From the NCBI RefSeq assembly GCF_900101445.1, contig NZ_FNKE01000003.1, positions 48,336 to 112,335 on the forward strand: a DNA stretch of 64,000 nt. Reading direction: 5' to 3'. Positions 9,907 to 18,651 of the stretch are shown here, piece by piece. Made by a program: the position numbers and the translations under genes. The stretch comes from Streptococcus equinus. Lineage in GTDB: Bacteria; Bacillota; Bacilli; Lactobacillales; Streptococcaceae. Below the pieces are notes generated by a model. It saw nothing but the letters and a program-made list of their open reading frames with translations, ran no database searches and was not told the DNA's origin. Position 1 is the first letter of the stretch. Every line of letters begins with the position of its first letter.

Positions 9907-10418
9907 TGATATCAATTGGATTTATCTTCTCGGCAATTGGTGCAACTTGTCTAGCCATTTCATCATTTGCTAAAACGAAAAAAACTATGTTAACTTGGCA
10001 ATTATCGGATTATTTCTTTACGATGATTGCTAATTTTTTACTCGGTGGTTACACTGGAGCCATCTCTATCAGCGTGTCTATCATTCGTAACACGCTAATG
10101 ATTAAACATTGGGATTCCATCTACACAACCATTATTTTAGTGATAATCCAAGTTTCTGCGGGGACTTACTTTAACAACCTTGGTTTGATTGGCTTTCTTC
10201 CCTTGATTTCGTCTGTGTCTTATACCATCATTACCTTTATGACTAGCAAAGTTCAATGGCTGCGCTGGGTTACTGTTGAAAATATGCTACTGTGGTCTTT
10301 TTACGATTTCACCATCAAAGCTTATCCTGCTTTAGTTATGGATGTTGTCATCACACTAACGACCTTAATAGCCATTTCAAAATACAGTTCACTTAGTCAT
10401 AAGAAAAATAAGTCTTGA
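9906..10418 (+). CDS. YgjV-like small integral membrane protein
   Basis: 170 residues with about five to six hydrophobic helices and few charged residues except at the C-terminus (SHKKNKS). The layout and motifs such as LGGYTGAISISVSIIRN resemble the YgjV (Imp-YgjV) family, whose function is unknown. Its ATG overlaps the stop codon of the preceding secreted repeat protein. A strong terminator follows. The family assignment is moderate; a function is not claimed. Confidence 0.7.
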   Translation: MISIGFIFSAIGATCLAISSFAKTKKTMLTWQLSDYFFTMIANFLLGGYTGAISISVSIIRNTLMIKHWDSIYTTIILVIIQVSAGTYFNNLGLIGFLPLISSVSYTIITFMTSKVQWLRWVTVENMLLWSFYDFTIKAYPALVMDVVITLTTLIAISKYSSLSHKKNKS

Positions 10419-10428
10419 TTTTTCATCA

Positions 10429-10467
10429 ATATAAAACTGCATGAGTTATACTCATGCAGTTTTATAT
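10429..10467. terminator. Bidirectional terminator between ygjV-like and degV genes
   Basis: Perfect 17-bp inverted repeat (10429-10445 and 10451-10467) with a TTATA loop. A-rich and T-rich outer arms let it serve both converging genes. Confidence 0.9.
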
Positions 10468-10471
10468 TGAC

Positions 10472-11317
10472 TTACACTGTTTCGTATCCTAATAAAATAC
10501 CGCCATCTTCACCGTAAAAGCTGCAAAGACCTGATGCGGGGATAAAGCGAATATCAGCTTGTGGGTATTTTTCTTTGATTTTGTCACTCAATTGTTGACA
10601 AGCTTTTTCGTTATTTGCGTGAGCAATCATAACCTTGCCACCTTGATAACCTTCTTTGAACATTTCCTCAACGGTTGCTTGAACAGCTTTCTTTTGACCA
10701 CGCGCTTTGTGAAGAAGTTCCAATTTTCCTTCGTCACTAGCTTTACCAACCATGCGGATATTCAAAAGTCCAACAACTTTCCCGACTAGCTTGCTCAAAC
10801 GTCCATTTTTGACAAGGTTATCCACACGCGCCAAAACGAAGAGCAATTTTGTCTTTTCTTGATAAGCTGTGATAGCTTCGACCACTTCATCAAAGCTTAA
10901 GCCTTTAGCAATCAGACGATTCAATTCTTCGACGATTAAATCAATCTCACCACCTGCAGACAAAGAATCAATAACGTGAACATTGACATTTGGATGTTCC
11001 TCCAAAAGCATGTGTTTTGCAACCTGCGCACTATTGTGACTTCCTGAAAGATTACCTGTAATCGTGATGGCAATAACATTTTCAGCGCCTTGGTAAGCTT
11101 GTAAAAAAGCATCTGGGCTAGGGCAACTTGATTTTGATGAAACAGGACTTGCGTACATGGTTGTCATCATATTAGCAACGTCCAATCCTTCATCATCCAC
11201 AAAAATTTCTGAACCAATTTGAATTGTTAGTGGGACATTTTGAAATTCTGTGTGTTCTGCAAGCCCTTCAATACGTCGAAGGTCACAACCTGAATCAGTC
11301 ACAATTTTCCAAGTCAT
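10472..11317 (-). CDS. DegV family fatty-acid-binding protein
   Basis: 281 residues. Family hallmarks are WKIVTDSGCDL at the start, SSCPSPDAFLQAY with the lipid-contacting serines (about 80-95), and TGNLSGSHNSAQVA. DegV/FakB proteins bind a fatty acid and present it to FakA for phosphorylation; whether this paralogue does so is unknown, and no fakA lies nearby. I chose the ATG at 11317 because GGAGG lies 8 bp upstream; an earlier in-frame start at 11341 lacks one. It is divergent from a TetR regulator, which may control it through the shared promoter region. Confidence 0.9.
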   Translation of the reverse strand: MTWKIVTDSGCDLRRIEGLAEHTEFQNVPLTIQIGSEIFVDDEGLDVANMMTTMYASPVSSKSSCPSPDAFLQAYQGAENVIAITITGNLSGSHNSAQVAKHMLLEEHPNVNVHVIDSLSAGGEIDLIVEELNRLIAKGLSFDEVVEAITAYQEKTKLLFVLARVDNLVKNGRLSKLVGKVVGLLNIRMVGKASDEGKLELLHKARGQKKAVQATVEEMFKEGYQGGKVMIAHANNEKACQQLSDKIKEKYPQADIRFIPASGLCSFYGEDGGILLGYETV

Positions 11318-11354
11318 ATCTATTTCCTCCAATCCATTCAAGATTTAAATTCAT

Positions 11355-11387
11355 TTGACAAACAAACTATTTTCACCTAAAATTATA
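11355..11387. promoter_or_regulatory. Overlapping divergent promoters for degV and tetR genes
   Basis: Plus strand: TTGACA (11355-11360), 17-bp spacer, TAAAAT (11378-11383), driving the TetR gene. Minus strand: an extended -10 TGATATAAT whose TATAAT occupies 11382-11387, driving degV. The two -10 elements overlap, so polymerase or a repressor bound here would affect both genes. Confidence 0.7.
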
Positions 11388-11449
11388 TCATTAATGCCTT
11401 TATCTTAGTATTAAAAACAATCAGATGTCACAAGTAAGAGGGTTTTGTC

Positions 11450-12007
11450 ATGACGGAAAAGACAATTTCAAAAAAGTCCTTGCAAAATTTGAAAGTTTCT
11501 AATAAAGAATCACGAAAATTGACACGTGAAGCGCTAGAAACTGCACTTTTGCTCCTTCTTGAAAAGAAAACCTTGAGCCAAATTACAATTTCAGAACTCG
11601 TTGCTAAAGCTGGTGTCTCACGCAACGCTTTCTACCGTAATTATAAGTCTAAAGAAGCTATTTTAGAGTCTATTCTAACCCAAATCGTTCGTCGCATTTT
11701 TCGTGGTCTCAAAGCATTTGATTTGAAAAGTCAGCTCTCCCAAGCATGGCTTTTCATTCTGAATGAAGCCAAAAAAGAGGCACAAGTTCTTGGTTTAATT
11801 TTTGAACAGCACCTTGAAAAACTCTTGACGGGCATCGTCTCTAAACGTCTAAAAGCTTACCAAAGGTTCAAGAAAAAACATGATTCACGCTACACGAATT
11901 CTTTTTGGAGTAACGCCATCATCTCAGTTCTTTCAAACTGGGTAGCTGATGACATGCGTATCCCTGCTGAGGAAGTAGCTGCAATCGGTTTGCCACTTTT
12001 CTTATAA
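11450..12007 (+). CDS. TetR family transcriptional regulator
   Basis: 185 residues. The N-terminal helix-turn-helix is clear around residues 44-70 (TISELVAKAGVSRNAFYRNY, with the KSKEAIL extension). The C-terminal ligand domain is not informative. An unusually basic N-terminal tail of about 25 residues precedes the DNA-binding domain. GAGGG lies 8 bp before the ATG. Divergent from the degV-type gene, which is the obvious candidate target, but this is inference from position only. Confidence 0.88.
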   Translation: MTEKTISKKSLQNLKVSNKESRKLTREALETALLLLLEKKTLSQITISELVAKAGVSRNAFYRNYKSKEAILESILTQIVRRIFRGLKAFDLKSQLSQAWLFILNEAKKEAQVLGLIFEQHLEKLLTGIVSKRLKAYQRFKKKHDSRYTNSFWSNAIISVLSNWVADDMRIPAEEVAAIGLPLFL

Positions 12008-12011
12008 GAAG

Positions 12012-12042
12012 AAAATACCGACCACATTTTGGTCGGTATTTT
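12012..12042. terminator. Bidirectional terminator
   Basis: A 13-bp stem (12012-12024 with 12030-12042), A-rich 5' arm and T-rich 3' arm, between the converging tetR and Cof-phosphatase genes. Confidence 0.85.
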
Positions 12043-12044
12043 TA

Positions 12045-12857
12045 TTATTTCAAGACGTAGTCGTAAATAGCCTGAGCTACTCCGGCATTGTCATTAGTTG
12101 TTGTTTCGTAGCGACAAATAGATTTGACTTCGTCTGTCGCATTTCCCATAGCAACGCTATGATAAGCAAATTCAAGCATTTCAAGGTCGTTGGCAGCATC
12201 ACCAAGTGCCATGACTTGCTCTGGTGAGAAGCCAAGTTTTTCTGACAAGGCTTTAAGAGCTGTCGCTTTAGTGTAGCCTTTTGGCATAGCCTCAAAGATG
12301 TATTCTTGGCTACGGACCACACTAAATTCTTTAGCCAAAGCTACTTCTTTTGCTTCTTGGAATGGATTTAGTTGCGGAGCTTTTGCCATGTACATAGCTT
12401 GGAAGATGATTTCATCAGTTGCTTTCATCTCATCAAGACTAACCGCATGGGCTGTATCAAAGACTAAACCAGCATCGTATTGGACAAGTTCTGGAACTTC
12501 TTCACCTACAGCGTAATAATGTTTTTCACCTGTCAAGGTTAAGCAAACATCTGGGTAATTAGCAACAGCTTCATTCAATTTATCTAGCTCTTCATTTGTG
12601 ACTTGAGCATGAAACACAAGTTCCCAATTTTTGGTATTGTAAATGGTACAACCATTATTCATGATGATGTATTCTTCATCATCCAAGCCCAATTTTTCAA
12701 AAAATGGAAGAATTCCTGACTTTGGACGTCCTGTACAAAGAACAATTTTTACCCCTGCTTGAGCTGCTTTTTGGATTGCTTTGACATTTTCTTCAGGAAT
12801 TTTTTTATCTGAATTAAGTAATGTTCCATCTAAATCGATTGCAATTAATTTAATCAT
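12045..12857 (-). CDS. Cof-type HAD-IIB sugar phosphatase
   Basis: 270 residues. HAD motif I is DLDGTLL at residues 8-14, motif II CTGRP near 41-45, and motif IV GDAANDLEML near 218-227, with the large alpha/beta cap typical of Cof/YidA proteins between them. These enzymes dephosphorylate sugar phosphates and related metabolites; the exact substrate cannot be read from sequence. Its start overlaps the end of the TRIC-type gene by 8 bp, so the two form an operon. Confidence 0.9.
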   Translation of the reverse strand: MIKLIAIDLDGTLLNSDKKIPEENVKAIQKAAQAGVKIVLCTGRPKSGILPFFEKLGLDDEEYIIMNNGCTIYNTKNWELVFHAQVTNEELDKLNEAVANYPDVCLTLTGEKHYYAVGEEVPELVQYDAGLVFDTAHAVSLDEMKATDEIIFQAMYMAKAPQLNPFQEAKEVALAKEFSVVRSQEYIFEAMPKGYTKATALKALSEKLGFSPEQVMALGDAANDLEMLEFAYHSVAMGNATDEVKSICRYETTTNDNAGVAQAIYDYVLK

Positions 12858-13476
12858 TTTTAGTGACCTTCCGTTTAATTTTTGGCAAATGCCACTGACG
12901 CCAGTAGCCTATCATACGTAAGATTGTCAGAATTAAAACTAATACATAATAGCCAGGATCATTATGAACGATTTTAAAATAAATCGCTAGCGCTGCTAAA
13001 ATTGCCCAACCAGCGTATACTTCACTTCTAAGCACACTTGGTTTTCGACCAGCTAAGATATCTCGGACAATACCGCCACCAGCACCAGTCAAAACAGCGG
13101 CAACAATCACAGCGCTTAAAGGTTGATGAAGTTTAACAGCATACATAGCTCCTTGGACACTAAAAGCCGCAAGACCAATAGCATCCGTCAAGACTTCTGC
13201 TTTTCGCCAGCCTTTGTGGGTAATGATATTTGGAAATACCATAATAAATAACATGGCTGCCAAGGCAAAATAAAAACACTGACTCTGAGACCAAAGGGCG
13301 CTAATCGGCAAACCAATCAAAAGATTACGAATAGCTCCGCCACCAAAGGCAGTCACAAAACCTAGGATAAAAATCCCAAGTATATCAAAATCTTCTTCCA
13401 TCGCAACAATTGCTCCAGAAAGTGCAAAGGCGATAGAGCCGATGATACTTAATAAATCCCAAACATTCACTGTCAT
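12850..13476 (-). CDS. Trimeric intracellular cation channel (TRIC/UPF0126) family protein
   Basis: 208 residues with seven hydrophobic helices arranged as two repeated three-helix units. Each repeat carries the family glycine motif: GFVTAFGGGAIRNLLIG (about 39-55) and LTGAGGGIVRDILAGRKPS (about 134-152). Prokaryotic TRIC proteins conduct monovalent cations, and some UPF0126 members have been linked to glycine transport. Operonic with the phosphatase downstream. Confidence 0.88.
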   Translation of the reverse strand: MTVNVWDLLSIIGSIAFALSGAIVAMEEDFDILGIFILGFVTAFGGGAIRNLLIGLPISALWSQSQCFYFALAAMLFIMVFPNIITHKGWRKAEVLTDAIGLAAFSVQGAMYAVKLHQPLSAVIVAAVLTGAGGGIVRDILAGRKPSVLRSEVYAGWAILAALAIYFKIVHNDPGYYVLVLILTILRMIGYWRQWHLPKIKRKVTKND

Positions 13477-13532
13477 TTTTATTCCACACTAATTTTTTCT
13501 TACTAGACTAGTTTATCATTTTTAGGCTAACA

Positions 13533-13557
13533 AAAAAACAGAGCAAGCCCTGTTTTT
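13533..13557 (-). terminator. Terminator of the cop operon
   Basis: AAACAGGG/CTCTGTTT-type hairpin followed on the minus strand by a run of T, just beyond copZ. Confidence 0.65.
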
Positions 13558-13577
13558 CTAAAATTTACCAAAATCCT

Positions 13578-13784
13578 TTATTTAATTTCTTGACCAAGTG
13601 CAAATTTTGTTCCTTTGAGAGCACGTTTTAGGAGAAATTTAAAAGGTCGACCTGTGATGGTTGCTTGTTTTTTCTCTAAATCAACTTTAACAGATTTGAC
13701 ACCTGGAACAGCTGACAATTTTTCAGTCACTTTTGTGACACAACCTTGACATTTCATACCTGTAACTTCATATGTTTTTTCCAT
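13578..13784 (-). CDS. copZ: Copper chaperone CopZ (HMA domain)
   Basis: 68 residues. The metal-binding GMKCQGC motif lies at residues 9-15 in a ferredoxin-like HMA fold. It should carry Cu(I) to CopA and to the CopY repressor. Eleven bases separate it from copA, so it is the last gene of copY-copA-copZ. The C-terminal tail after ATITGRP is basic and hydrophobic and diverges from the usual short HMA ending, but the fold core is intact. Confidence 0.92.
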   Translation of the reverse strand: MEKTYEVTGMKCQGCVTKVTEKLSAVPGVKSVKVDLEKKQATITGRPFKFLLKRALKGTKFALGQEIK

Positions 13785-13795
13785 GAGAAACTCCT

Positions 13796-16033
13796 TTATT
13801 TTAATTTAATATATTTCAAGCGAAGAGCGTTTAATACAACAGAAACTGAGCTAAATCCCATAGCAAGCCCCGCAATCATCGGATTGAGCAAAGGTCCACC
13901 AAAAAGATACAAGACTCCCATCGCAACTGGAATAGCTAGAATATTATAGATAAATGCCCAGAATAGATTTTCTTTAACTACTTTTATCGTCAAGTGGCTG
14001 ATGCTTAGAGCTTTGAGAATATCTGAGATTTCTGGTTTCATCAAAATAATATCAGCGGATTCAATGGCAATGTCAGCTCCTGAACCTACCGCAATCCCAA
14101 TATCAGCTACCGCTAAGGCTGGCGCATCGTTAATCCCGTCACCGACCATTGCAACCAGTTTGCCTTGGTTTTGCAAATCCTTGATAGCTTGCGATTTTTG
14201 GTCTGGAAGAACTTCGCTAATGACTGTTTTGATACCTGCCTGTTTGGCAATAGCTTGCGCTGTTTTGCTATTATCCCCTGTTAACAAAACCACATCAATG
14301 CCCTTGTTTTGTAATTTTGCGACGGTCTCTTTACTGTCTACTTTTAGCAAATCCGCCACGGTTATCACACCTAGTAGTTGTTGATTTGCCGAAATGTAAA
14401 TTGGAGTCTGACCTTTTTGTGTCGCAGCCAGCACCGCAGCCTCACTTGCACTTAAGTCGACTTGCAACTCTTCCATCAATCTGCGATTACCAATATAGAA
14501 AGTTTGCCCAGCAACTTCACCTTGCAATCCTCGTCCTGTTAAAGAGGTAAAATTTTCAACTTCTGAAAAATCAAGTTTTTCAGCGACTGCTTTTTCCACA
14601 ATAGCTTGACTCAGTGGATGCTCTGAGTATTTTTCAATAGAAGCAACCTTGCTAAGTAGAGATTTTTCATCACCATGGTAAGTGATAACATCAACGACTT
14701 GTGGTTTTCCTTGAGTGATAGTTCCTGTCTTGTCAAAAACCATGGTATCAATGTGGTGTGCATTTTCCAAAACGTCACCACGTTTGTAGAGGATACCATT
14801 TTCAGCGCCACGTCCTGTTCCGACCATGATGGCTGTTGGAGTGGCAAGACCAAGTGCACAAGGACAGGCAATAACGAGCACTGCAATAGCAACTTGGAGA
14901 GCAAAAACAAAACTTTCCCCCATGACAAAATACCAAAAAGCAAACGTAATCAGCGCAATCGTAATCACAACAGGAACAAAAACACCGGCGACTCTATCAG
15001 CGATTTTTGCAATTGGTGCTTTAGTCTGTTGCGCATCTTCTACCAATTTGATGATTTGAGCTAGAAGCGTCTCATCGCCGACTCTTTCAGCCTGAATCGT
15101 CAGAGAACCTTGGCCATTGATTGAAGCACCAAATACCTTATCATCTGCTATTTTCTCTACTGGAATACTTTCACCCGTCAGCATTGATTCATCGATAGCC
15201 GAATGTCCTGACACCACATAACCATCAACAGGAATTTTTTCACCCGGCTTGACCAAGATAAGGTCACCTACTTGGACCTGATCAATTGGGATTGTCTGTT
15301 CAACACCATCACGGATAAGAGTCGCCTCTTTAGCAGACAAGGTTAATAATTTTTGGATGGCATCGGATGTTCGACCTTTCGACAAGGTTTCAAAATATTT
15401 TCCCAAGGTAATCAAGGTCAAAATCACAGCAACAGACTCAAAATACAACATATGCACGTGATGAACATGACCAAGAATGATGTGGTAAGTGCTGTAAAGG
15501 CTATAAAGAAATGCTGCGCTCGTTGCAAGAGCAACTAAGGAATCCATATTAGGATGCGCTTTTAACAAAGCACGAAAGCCATTAACATAAAAACGACGTC
15601 CAAAGTACATGACCGGTAAAGTCAAGGCAAGCTGAACCAGCGCAAAAATCAAAGGATGCTCACTCATGCTAATAACCTTTGGCACCCACAAGCCCATCAT
15701 GCTGCCCATAGAGAGATAAAGCAAAGGAATCGCAAAAGCCGCAGACCACAAAAACTTATGCCACATGTTATGAGTGGCTTCGCTCTGGCGTTCTGATTGG
15801 CTCTTAGCTGTTGTCGGGTCAAAGACACAAGCGCCATACCCAGCATCCACAACCGCTTTTTCAATCTCAGCTTCACTGACTAAGTCAGGATTATAGCGTA
15901 CAGTCATCTTCTCTGTTGTCAGATTAACAACCGCTGAATCGACATGATCTATTTTATTGACAGCATTCTCGACGGTTAAAGCACAAGCCGCACAAGTCAT
16001 GCCGTCAATGACAAAGACTTCTTCTTTTTCCAT
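13796..16033 (-). CDS. copA: Copper-exporting P1B-type ATPase CopA
   Basis: 745-residue copper efflux pump of the plasma membrane. It has one N-terminal HMA domain (GMTCAAC, residues 11-17), eight hydrophobic segments, TGES at 287-290, the transmembrane CPC at 390-392, phosphorylation motif DKTGT at 434-438, and GDGINDAP in the hinge. CPC together with the HMA domain indicates Cu(I) export. It is the middle gene of the copYAZ operon and should be derepressed by copper through CopY. Confidence 0.96.
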   Translation of the reverse strand: MEKEEVFVIDGMTCAACALTVENAVNKIDHVDSAVVNLTTEKMTVRYNPDLVSEAEIEKAVVDAGYGACVFDPTTAKSQSERQSEATHNMWHKFLWSAAFAIPLLYLSMGSMMGLWVPKVISMSEHPLIFALVQLALTLPVMYFGRRFYVNGFRALLKAHPNMDSLVALATSAAFLYSLYSTYHIILGHVHHVHMLYFESVAVILTLITLGKYFETLSKGRTSDAIQKLLTLSAKEATLIRDGVEQTIPIDQVQVGDLILVKPGEKIPVDGYVVSGHSAIDESMLTGESIPVEKIADDKVFGASINGQGSLTIQAERVGDETLLAQIIKLVEDAQQTKAPIAKIADRVAGVFVPVVITIALITFAFWYFVMGESFVFALQVAIAVLVIACPCALGLATPTAIMVGTGRGAENGILYKRGDVLENAHHIDTMVFDKTGTITQGKPQVVDVITYHGDEKSLLSKVASIEKYSEHPLSQAIVEKAVAEKLDFSEVENFTSLTGRGLQGEVAGQTFYIGNRRLMEELQVDLSASEAAVLAATQKGQTPIYISANQQLLGVITVADLLKVDSKETVAKLQNKGIDVVLLTGDNSKTAQAIAKQAGIKTVISEVLPDQKSQAIKDLQNQGKLVAMVGDGINDAPALAVADIGIAVGSGADIAIESADIILMKPEISDILKALSISHLTIKVVKENLFWAFIYNILAIPVAMGVLYLFGGPLLNPMIAGLAMGFSSVSVVLNALRLKYIKLK

Positions 16034-16070
16034 AAGTTACCTTTCTATCAGAAATCTCACAAATCAACCA

Positions 16071-16502
16071 TTAAAGACCAAGGTGTTCTTTACAACGACA
16101 TTGTCCAGGAATACAATTACACGGCACTTCATCCAAAGCTTCTTTTTCTTTAGATAATAGCAGAGCTTGTAAATCAGCAATGTCAGAACGCGTCATCGGT
16201 GTTTCTTTTAGCAGATGTTCAAGAATAGTCTTGTGCTTGCGCTGACAGAATTTGTCAAACAAATCATCAGCTTGCTGATTCATGGCCTCTTGCTCAGACA
16301 AGAGACTTGAGTAGAGAAAAGCTTTACCAGACCTTTTTCTTGTCAAATACCCTTTATCAACTAGACGTTTCAAAAAAGTCTTAACCGTTGAGGCTGTCCA
16401 GCTATTTTTTTCACCTAGAATATCAAGAATCTGGCCACTCGTTGCCGCATCTTTTGTCCAAATCACGCGCATGATCTCCCATTCTGATTTTGAAATTGAC
16501 AT
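16071..16502 (-). CDS. copY: Copper-responsive repressor CopY
   Basis: 143 residues: BlaI/MecI-type winged helix (residues 1-70), a helical dimerisation part, and the C-terminal CxCxxxxCxC metal site at Cys128, 130, 135 and 137. Zinc-loaded CopY represses; Cu(I) from CopZ displaces zinc and releases it. Two cop boxes lie in its own promoter, so it is autoregulated and controls copA and copZ. Confidence 0.95.
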   Translation of the reverse strand: MSISKSEWEIMRVIWTKDAATSGQILDILGEKNSWTASTVKTFLKRLVDKGYLTRKRSGKAFLYSSLLSEQEAMNQQADDLFDKFCQRKHKTILEHLLKETPMTRSDIADLQALLLSKEKEALDEVPCNCIPGQCRCKEHLGL

Positions 16503-16532
16503 AGCATTCCTTTCTAAATATCTTTTTAGGTT

Positions 16533-16576
16533 TACATTTGTAAATTCATTATATTTCTATCGTCTACATTTGTCAA
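16533..16576 (-). promoter_or_regulatory. cop promoter with two CopY boxes
   Basis: Perfect consensus promoter on the minus strand: TTGACA (16571-16576), 17-bp spacer, TATAAT (16548-16553). Cop box TACATTTGTA (16533-16542) lies over the start-site region. A second box, TACATTTGTC (16565-16574), overlaps the -35 and matches the TACAnnTGTA consensus except for its last base. Confidence 0.92.
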
Positions 16577-16587
16577 CTATAACTTCA

Positions 16588-16619
16588 AAAAAATAGCCCG
16601 AAACCTAGCATTTCGGACT
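16588..16619 (-). terminator. Terminator after the nucleotidyltransferase gene
   Basis: A 9-bp stem (16595-16603 with 16611-16619, one G-U in minus-strand RNA) followed on the minus strand by seven T. It isolates the cop promoter from the upstream genes. Confidence 0.8.
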
Positions 16620-16707
16620 TTAAACACAAATAAACTTGTGTTATGAGTAATTAGAAGAGACTTTACACCTTCATTCTAGTTCTTTACGCTAGAATTTGCA
16701 AGCGCGA

Positions 16708-17229
16708 CTATTTCTTTTGCCAATCTTTCTTTTTTAAGCGGCCATGGTAAACCGCCATACGATCTTTATCAGCTAAAAAATGTGGAGTTGGTTGGACGAC
16801 AAAATTAACAATATCATCATCACCACAAGGCAAAAACAACTCCAAATCCCCATCTTTTAGACGTGCTGCTATAGCTGTACAACGTTCTGGGTATTTACTG
16901 ATAGCATCTCTGGCACTTTGATAAGGAGCTGTGTGCGGACTATGGCAATGCATAAAGACCTGATTTTTAACTTCCCATTGATAATTAGGATATGTTGATT
17001 GAAGCTGTTCTTGAATGGCTTTGGTTTTCTCATAAGTCACTTCAGGGTCATAAAAAACAAGATCCAAATCACTCGCATCTGATAAACCTGACTTTCCAGA
17101 TAAGACATTCCAGACATAATTTCGAAGAGTACCCGCAGCTAACCAAGCATCTGGCAAGTCAAGATCAGCTATTATGGTTAAAATCGCCATCAACTCTTTG
17201 TCACTGGCAAATAAAGCCTTAAGATTCAT
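16708..17229 (-). CDS. Nucleotidyltransferase-like protein (DUF925/NTP_transf_6 type)
   Basis: 173 residues. The catalytic signature DASDLDLVFYDP (two Asp spaced as D-x-D, about residues 51-62) follows a WLAAGTLRNYVWN segment, as in the NTP_transf_6 family. The RNA or protein substrate is unknown. Its start shares one base with the stop of the LOG-family gene upstream, so the two are in one operon, ending at the terminator at 16588. Confidence 0.8.
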   Translation of the reverse strand: MNLKALFASDKELMAILTIIADLDLPDAWLAAGTLRNYVWNVLSGKSGLSDASDLDLVFYDPEVTYEKTKAIQEQLQSTYPNYQWEVKNQVFMHCHSPHTAPYQSARDAISKYPERCTAIAARLKDGDLELFLPCGDDDIVNFVVQPTPHFLADKDRMAVYHGRLKKKDWQKK

Positions 17230-17780
17230 TATTTTTCCTCATTTTGATAAGCTTTTACAAATTCCTGCAAAGCCTTTAAATCATCTACAAAAATGGCCTT
17301 GTCACGGTCTTCTTGTCTCAAAAATCCTGTAGTTACCATTTGGTCAAAAAGGGCTTTAAGAGGATTATAATAACCATTCAAATTAAGGAAAAGACAAGGT
17401 TTATGATGAAGTCCAATCCGCGCCCAAGAAAAAGCTTGGACAATTTCTTCAAGGGTTCCAGGACCACCTGGAAAAGCCAAAAAAAGCTCCCCGTTATCCA
17501 TTAAGAGTCGCTTACGCTCATCCATATCAGCCACTAAAGTGAGCTCCGTTAAGTGCAAATGAGCTTTTTCACGCTTTTTAAAATCAAGCGGAATAATGCC
17601 ATAAACCTCTCCGCCATCAGCTAAAACCGTATCTGCTAAAACGCCCATTAGACCATCTTTGCTGCCACCATAGACTAATTGATGCTTCTGCTTAGCTAGC
17701 CAATGACCTAATTCAATGATATTCTCCTTATAAATCGGGTCATTCCCAAAACTTGACCCCAAATAAACCGTAATTTTCAT
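17229..17780 (-). CDS. LOG family (TIGR00730) nucleoside-5'-monophosphate phosphoribohydrolase-like protein
   Basis: 183 residues with a Rossmann fold. The family motif PGGPGTLEE (about 104-112) and the VYGGSKDGLMG glycine loop (about 37-47) are intact; the PGGxGTxxE motif forms the AMP-binding site. Members cleave cytokinin riboside monophosphates or AMP-like substrates; in bacteria the physiological role is mostly unknown. First gene of a two-gene operon with the nucleotidyltransferase. Confidence 0.87.
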   Translation of the reverse strand: MKITVYLGSSFGNDPIYKENIIELGHWLAKQKHQLVYGGSKDGLMGVLADTVLADGGEVYGIIPLDFKKREKAHLHLTELTLVADMDERKRLLMDNGELFLAFPGGPGTLEEIVQAFSWARIGLHHKPCLFLNLNGYYNPLKALFDQMVTTGFLRQEDRDKAIFVDDLKALQEFVKAYQNEEK

Positions 17781-17823
17781 CTTCTCAATATTCCTCGCTA
17801 AAACACTTTCATTATATCACACC

Positions 17824-17855
17824 AAAAAAAGGCCTGCCAAGTGGTAGGACCTTTT
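17824..17855. terminator. Terminator after rbfA
   Basis: Imperfect inverted repeat (GGCCTGCC against GGTAGGACC, loop AAGT) followed on the minus strand by seven T. It ends the rimP-to-rbfA operon. Confidence 0.65.
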
Positions 17856-17883
17856 CGTCTGTAAAATTTCAGCTTACAGAATA

Positions 17884-18234
17884 TTATTTTTTAGCTTCCA
17901 AATCACGAAGCATTTGATCGATTTTATTTCCGTATTCGATTGATTCATCTTTAATGAATGTCAAATCTGGAATTTTGTACATTGTTAAGTTGCGACCAAG
18001 TTCGCGTTTGATTGTACCTTTAGCTTTTTCAAGACCAATTTGTGCTTTTTGATTATCTGATGCAAGTTCAGAGTGAATTGTGTAATACACTTTAGCCATT
18101 GAAAGGTCTCCAAGCATTTGAACATCAGTAATTGTCACATCTTGAACACGTGGGTCACGAACTTTTTTGTGTAAAATTTCATTGACTTCGCGTTTGATTT
18201 CCATACCAACACGGTCGACACGATGATTAGCCAT
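17884..18234 (-). CDS. rbfA: 30S ribosome-binding factor A
   Basis: 116 residues with a single KH-like domain. The start [20 protein letters not shown] and the [14 protein letters not shown] segment are diagnostic. It acts late in 30S subunit maturation and in cold adaptation. GAAAGGA precedes the ATG. It is the last gene of the nusA-infB operon, but a 407-bp structured interval, including a terminator-like hairpin, separates it from infB, which may lower or gate its expression. Confidence 0.95.
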   Translation of the reverse strand: MANHRVDRVGMEIKREVNEILHKKVRDPRVQDVTITDVQMLGDLSMAKVYYTIHSELASDNQKAQIGLEKAKGTIKRELGRNLTMYKIPDLTFIKDESIEYGNKIDQMLRDLEAKK

Positions 18235-18258
18235 AATTATTTCCTTTCTAATCTTTTT

Positions 18259-18292
18259 GAAAAAGCTAGGCTAAGCAAGCCTAGCTTTTATT
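18259..18292 (-). terminator. Terminator-like hairpin just upstream of rbfA
   Basis: A perfect 12-bp stem (18261-18272 with 18278-18289, 5-nt loop) followed on the minus strand by TTTTTC. It lies about 25 bp before the rbfA ATG with no promoter visible between, so it could attenuate read-through from infB. Confidence 0.6.
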
Positions 18293-18304
18293 CATTTATA
18301 ACTG

Positions 18305-18651
18305 TAACGTTTAGGCAAGGCACTTTAAACTAAAGACAAAGTCTTTTTTGATACTTCCCTTAGGTGGTGTGGTCGGCAGCGACTTCCTTTCGGAATTCCA
18401 TGCCTAAGTTTTGAGCCCAAAGCCTCAAAACTTCCCGGTGGCTGGGTTAAAAATGCTACAGCCACTTTCACCACAGCGGAAAGTATCCTTTTGTTGCGAG
18501 CAATGCTCGCAAATAATCCTAAAATCTAATCGCAGTAATAATAACTTGAAAATGATTTTAGCCCAAAAATAGTTTTGCCTATATTCTAGAGCACCATAGT
18601 GCTTGCCGTACAAGTATTAGTGGCTTCAGCCACAATACTTGTTAACGTTTA
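18305..18651. repeat. Structured non-coding insert between infB and rbfA, flanked by a 9-bp direct repeat
   Basis: The 9-mer TAACGTTTA occurs at 18305-18313 and again at 18643-18651, overlapping the infB stop. Between the copies are several inverted repeats: 10-bp arms 18406-18415/18424-18433, 7-bp 18438-18444/18459-18465, 8-bp 18494-18501/18505-18512, and 14 bp at 18610-18642. GGCAAGGCACT at 18314 is nearly inverted at 18598-18607. A 62-codon ORF on the minus strand (18425-18613) has no ribosome-binding site. This looks like a small mobile or repeated intergenic element; I do not recognise a named family. Confidence 0.5.

Noticed and set aside
14001..14384. 127-codon plus-strand ORF opposite copA
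   Set aside because: It mirrors the coding frame of copA, whose motifs are all intact, and has no ribosome-binding site or recognisable domain.
18425..18613. 62-codon minus-strand ORF in the infB-rbfA insert
   Set aside because: It has a CxxC-like pattern, but the inverted repeats explain the sequence better and there is no ribosome-binding site. I kept the region as a structured element, not a gene.
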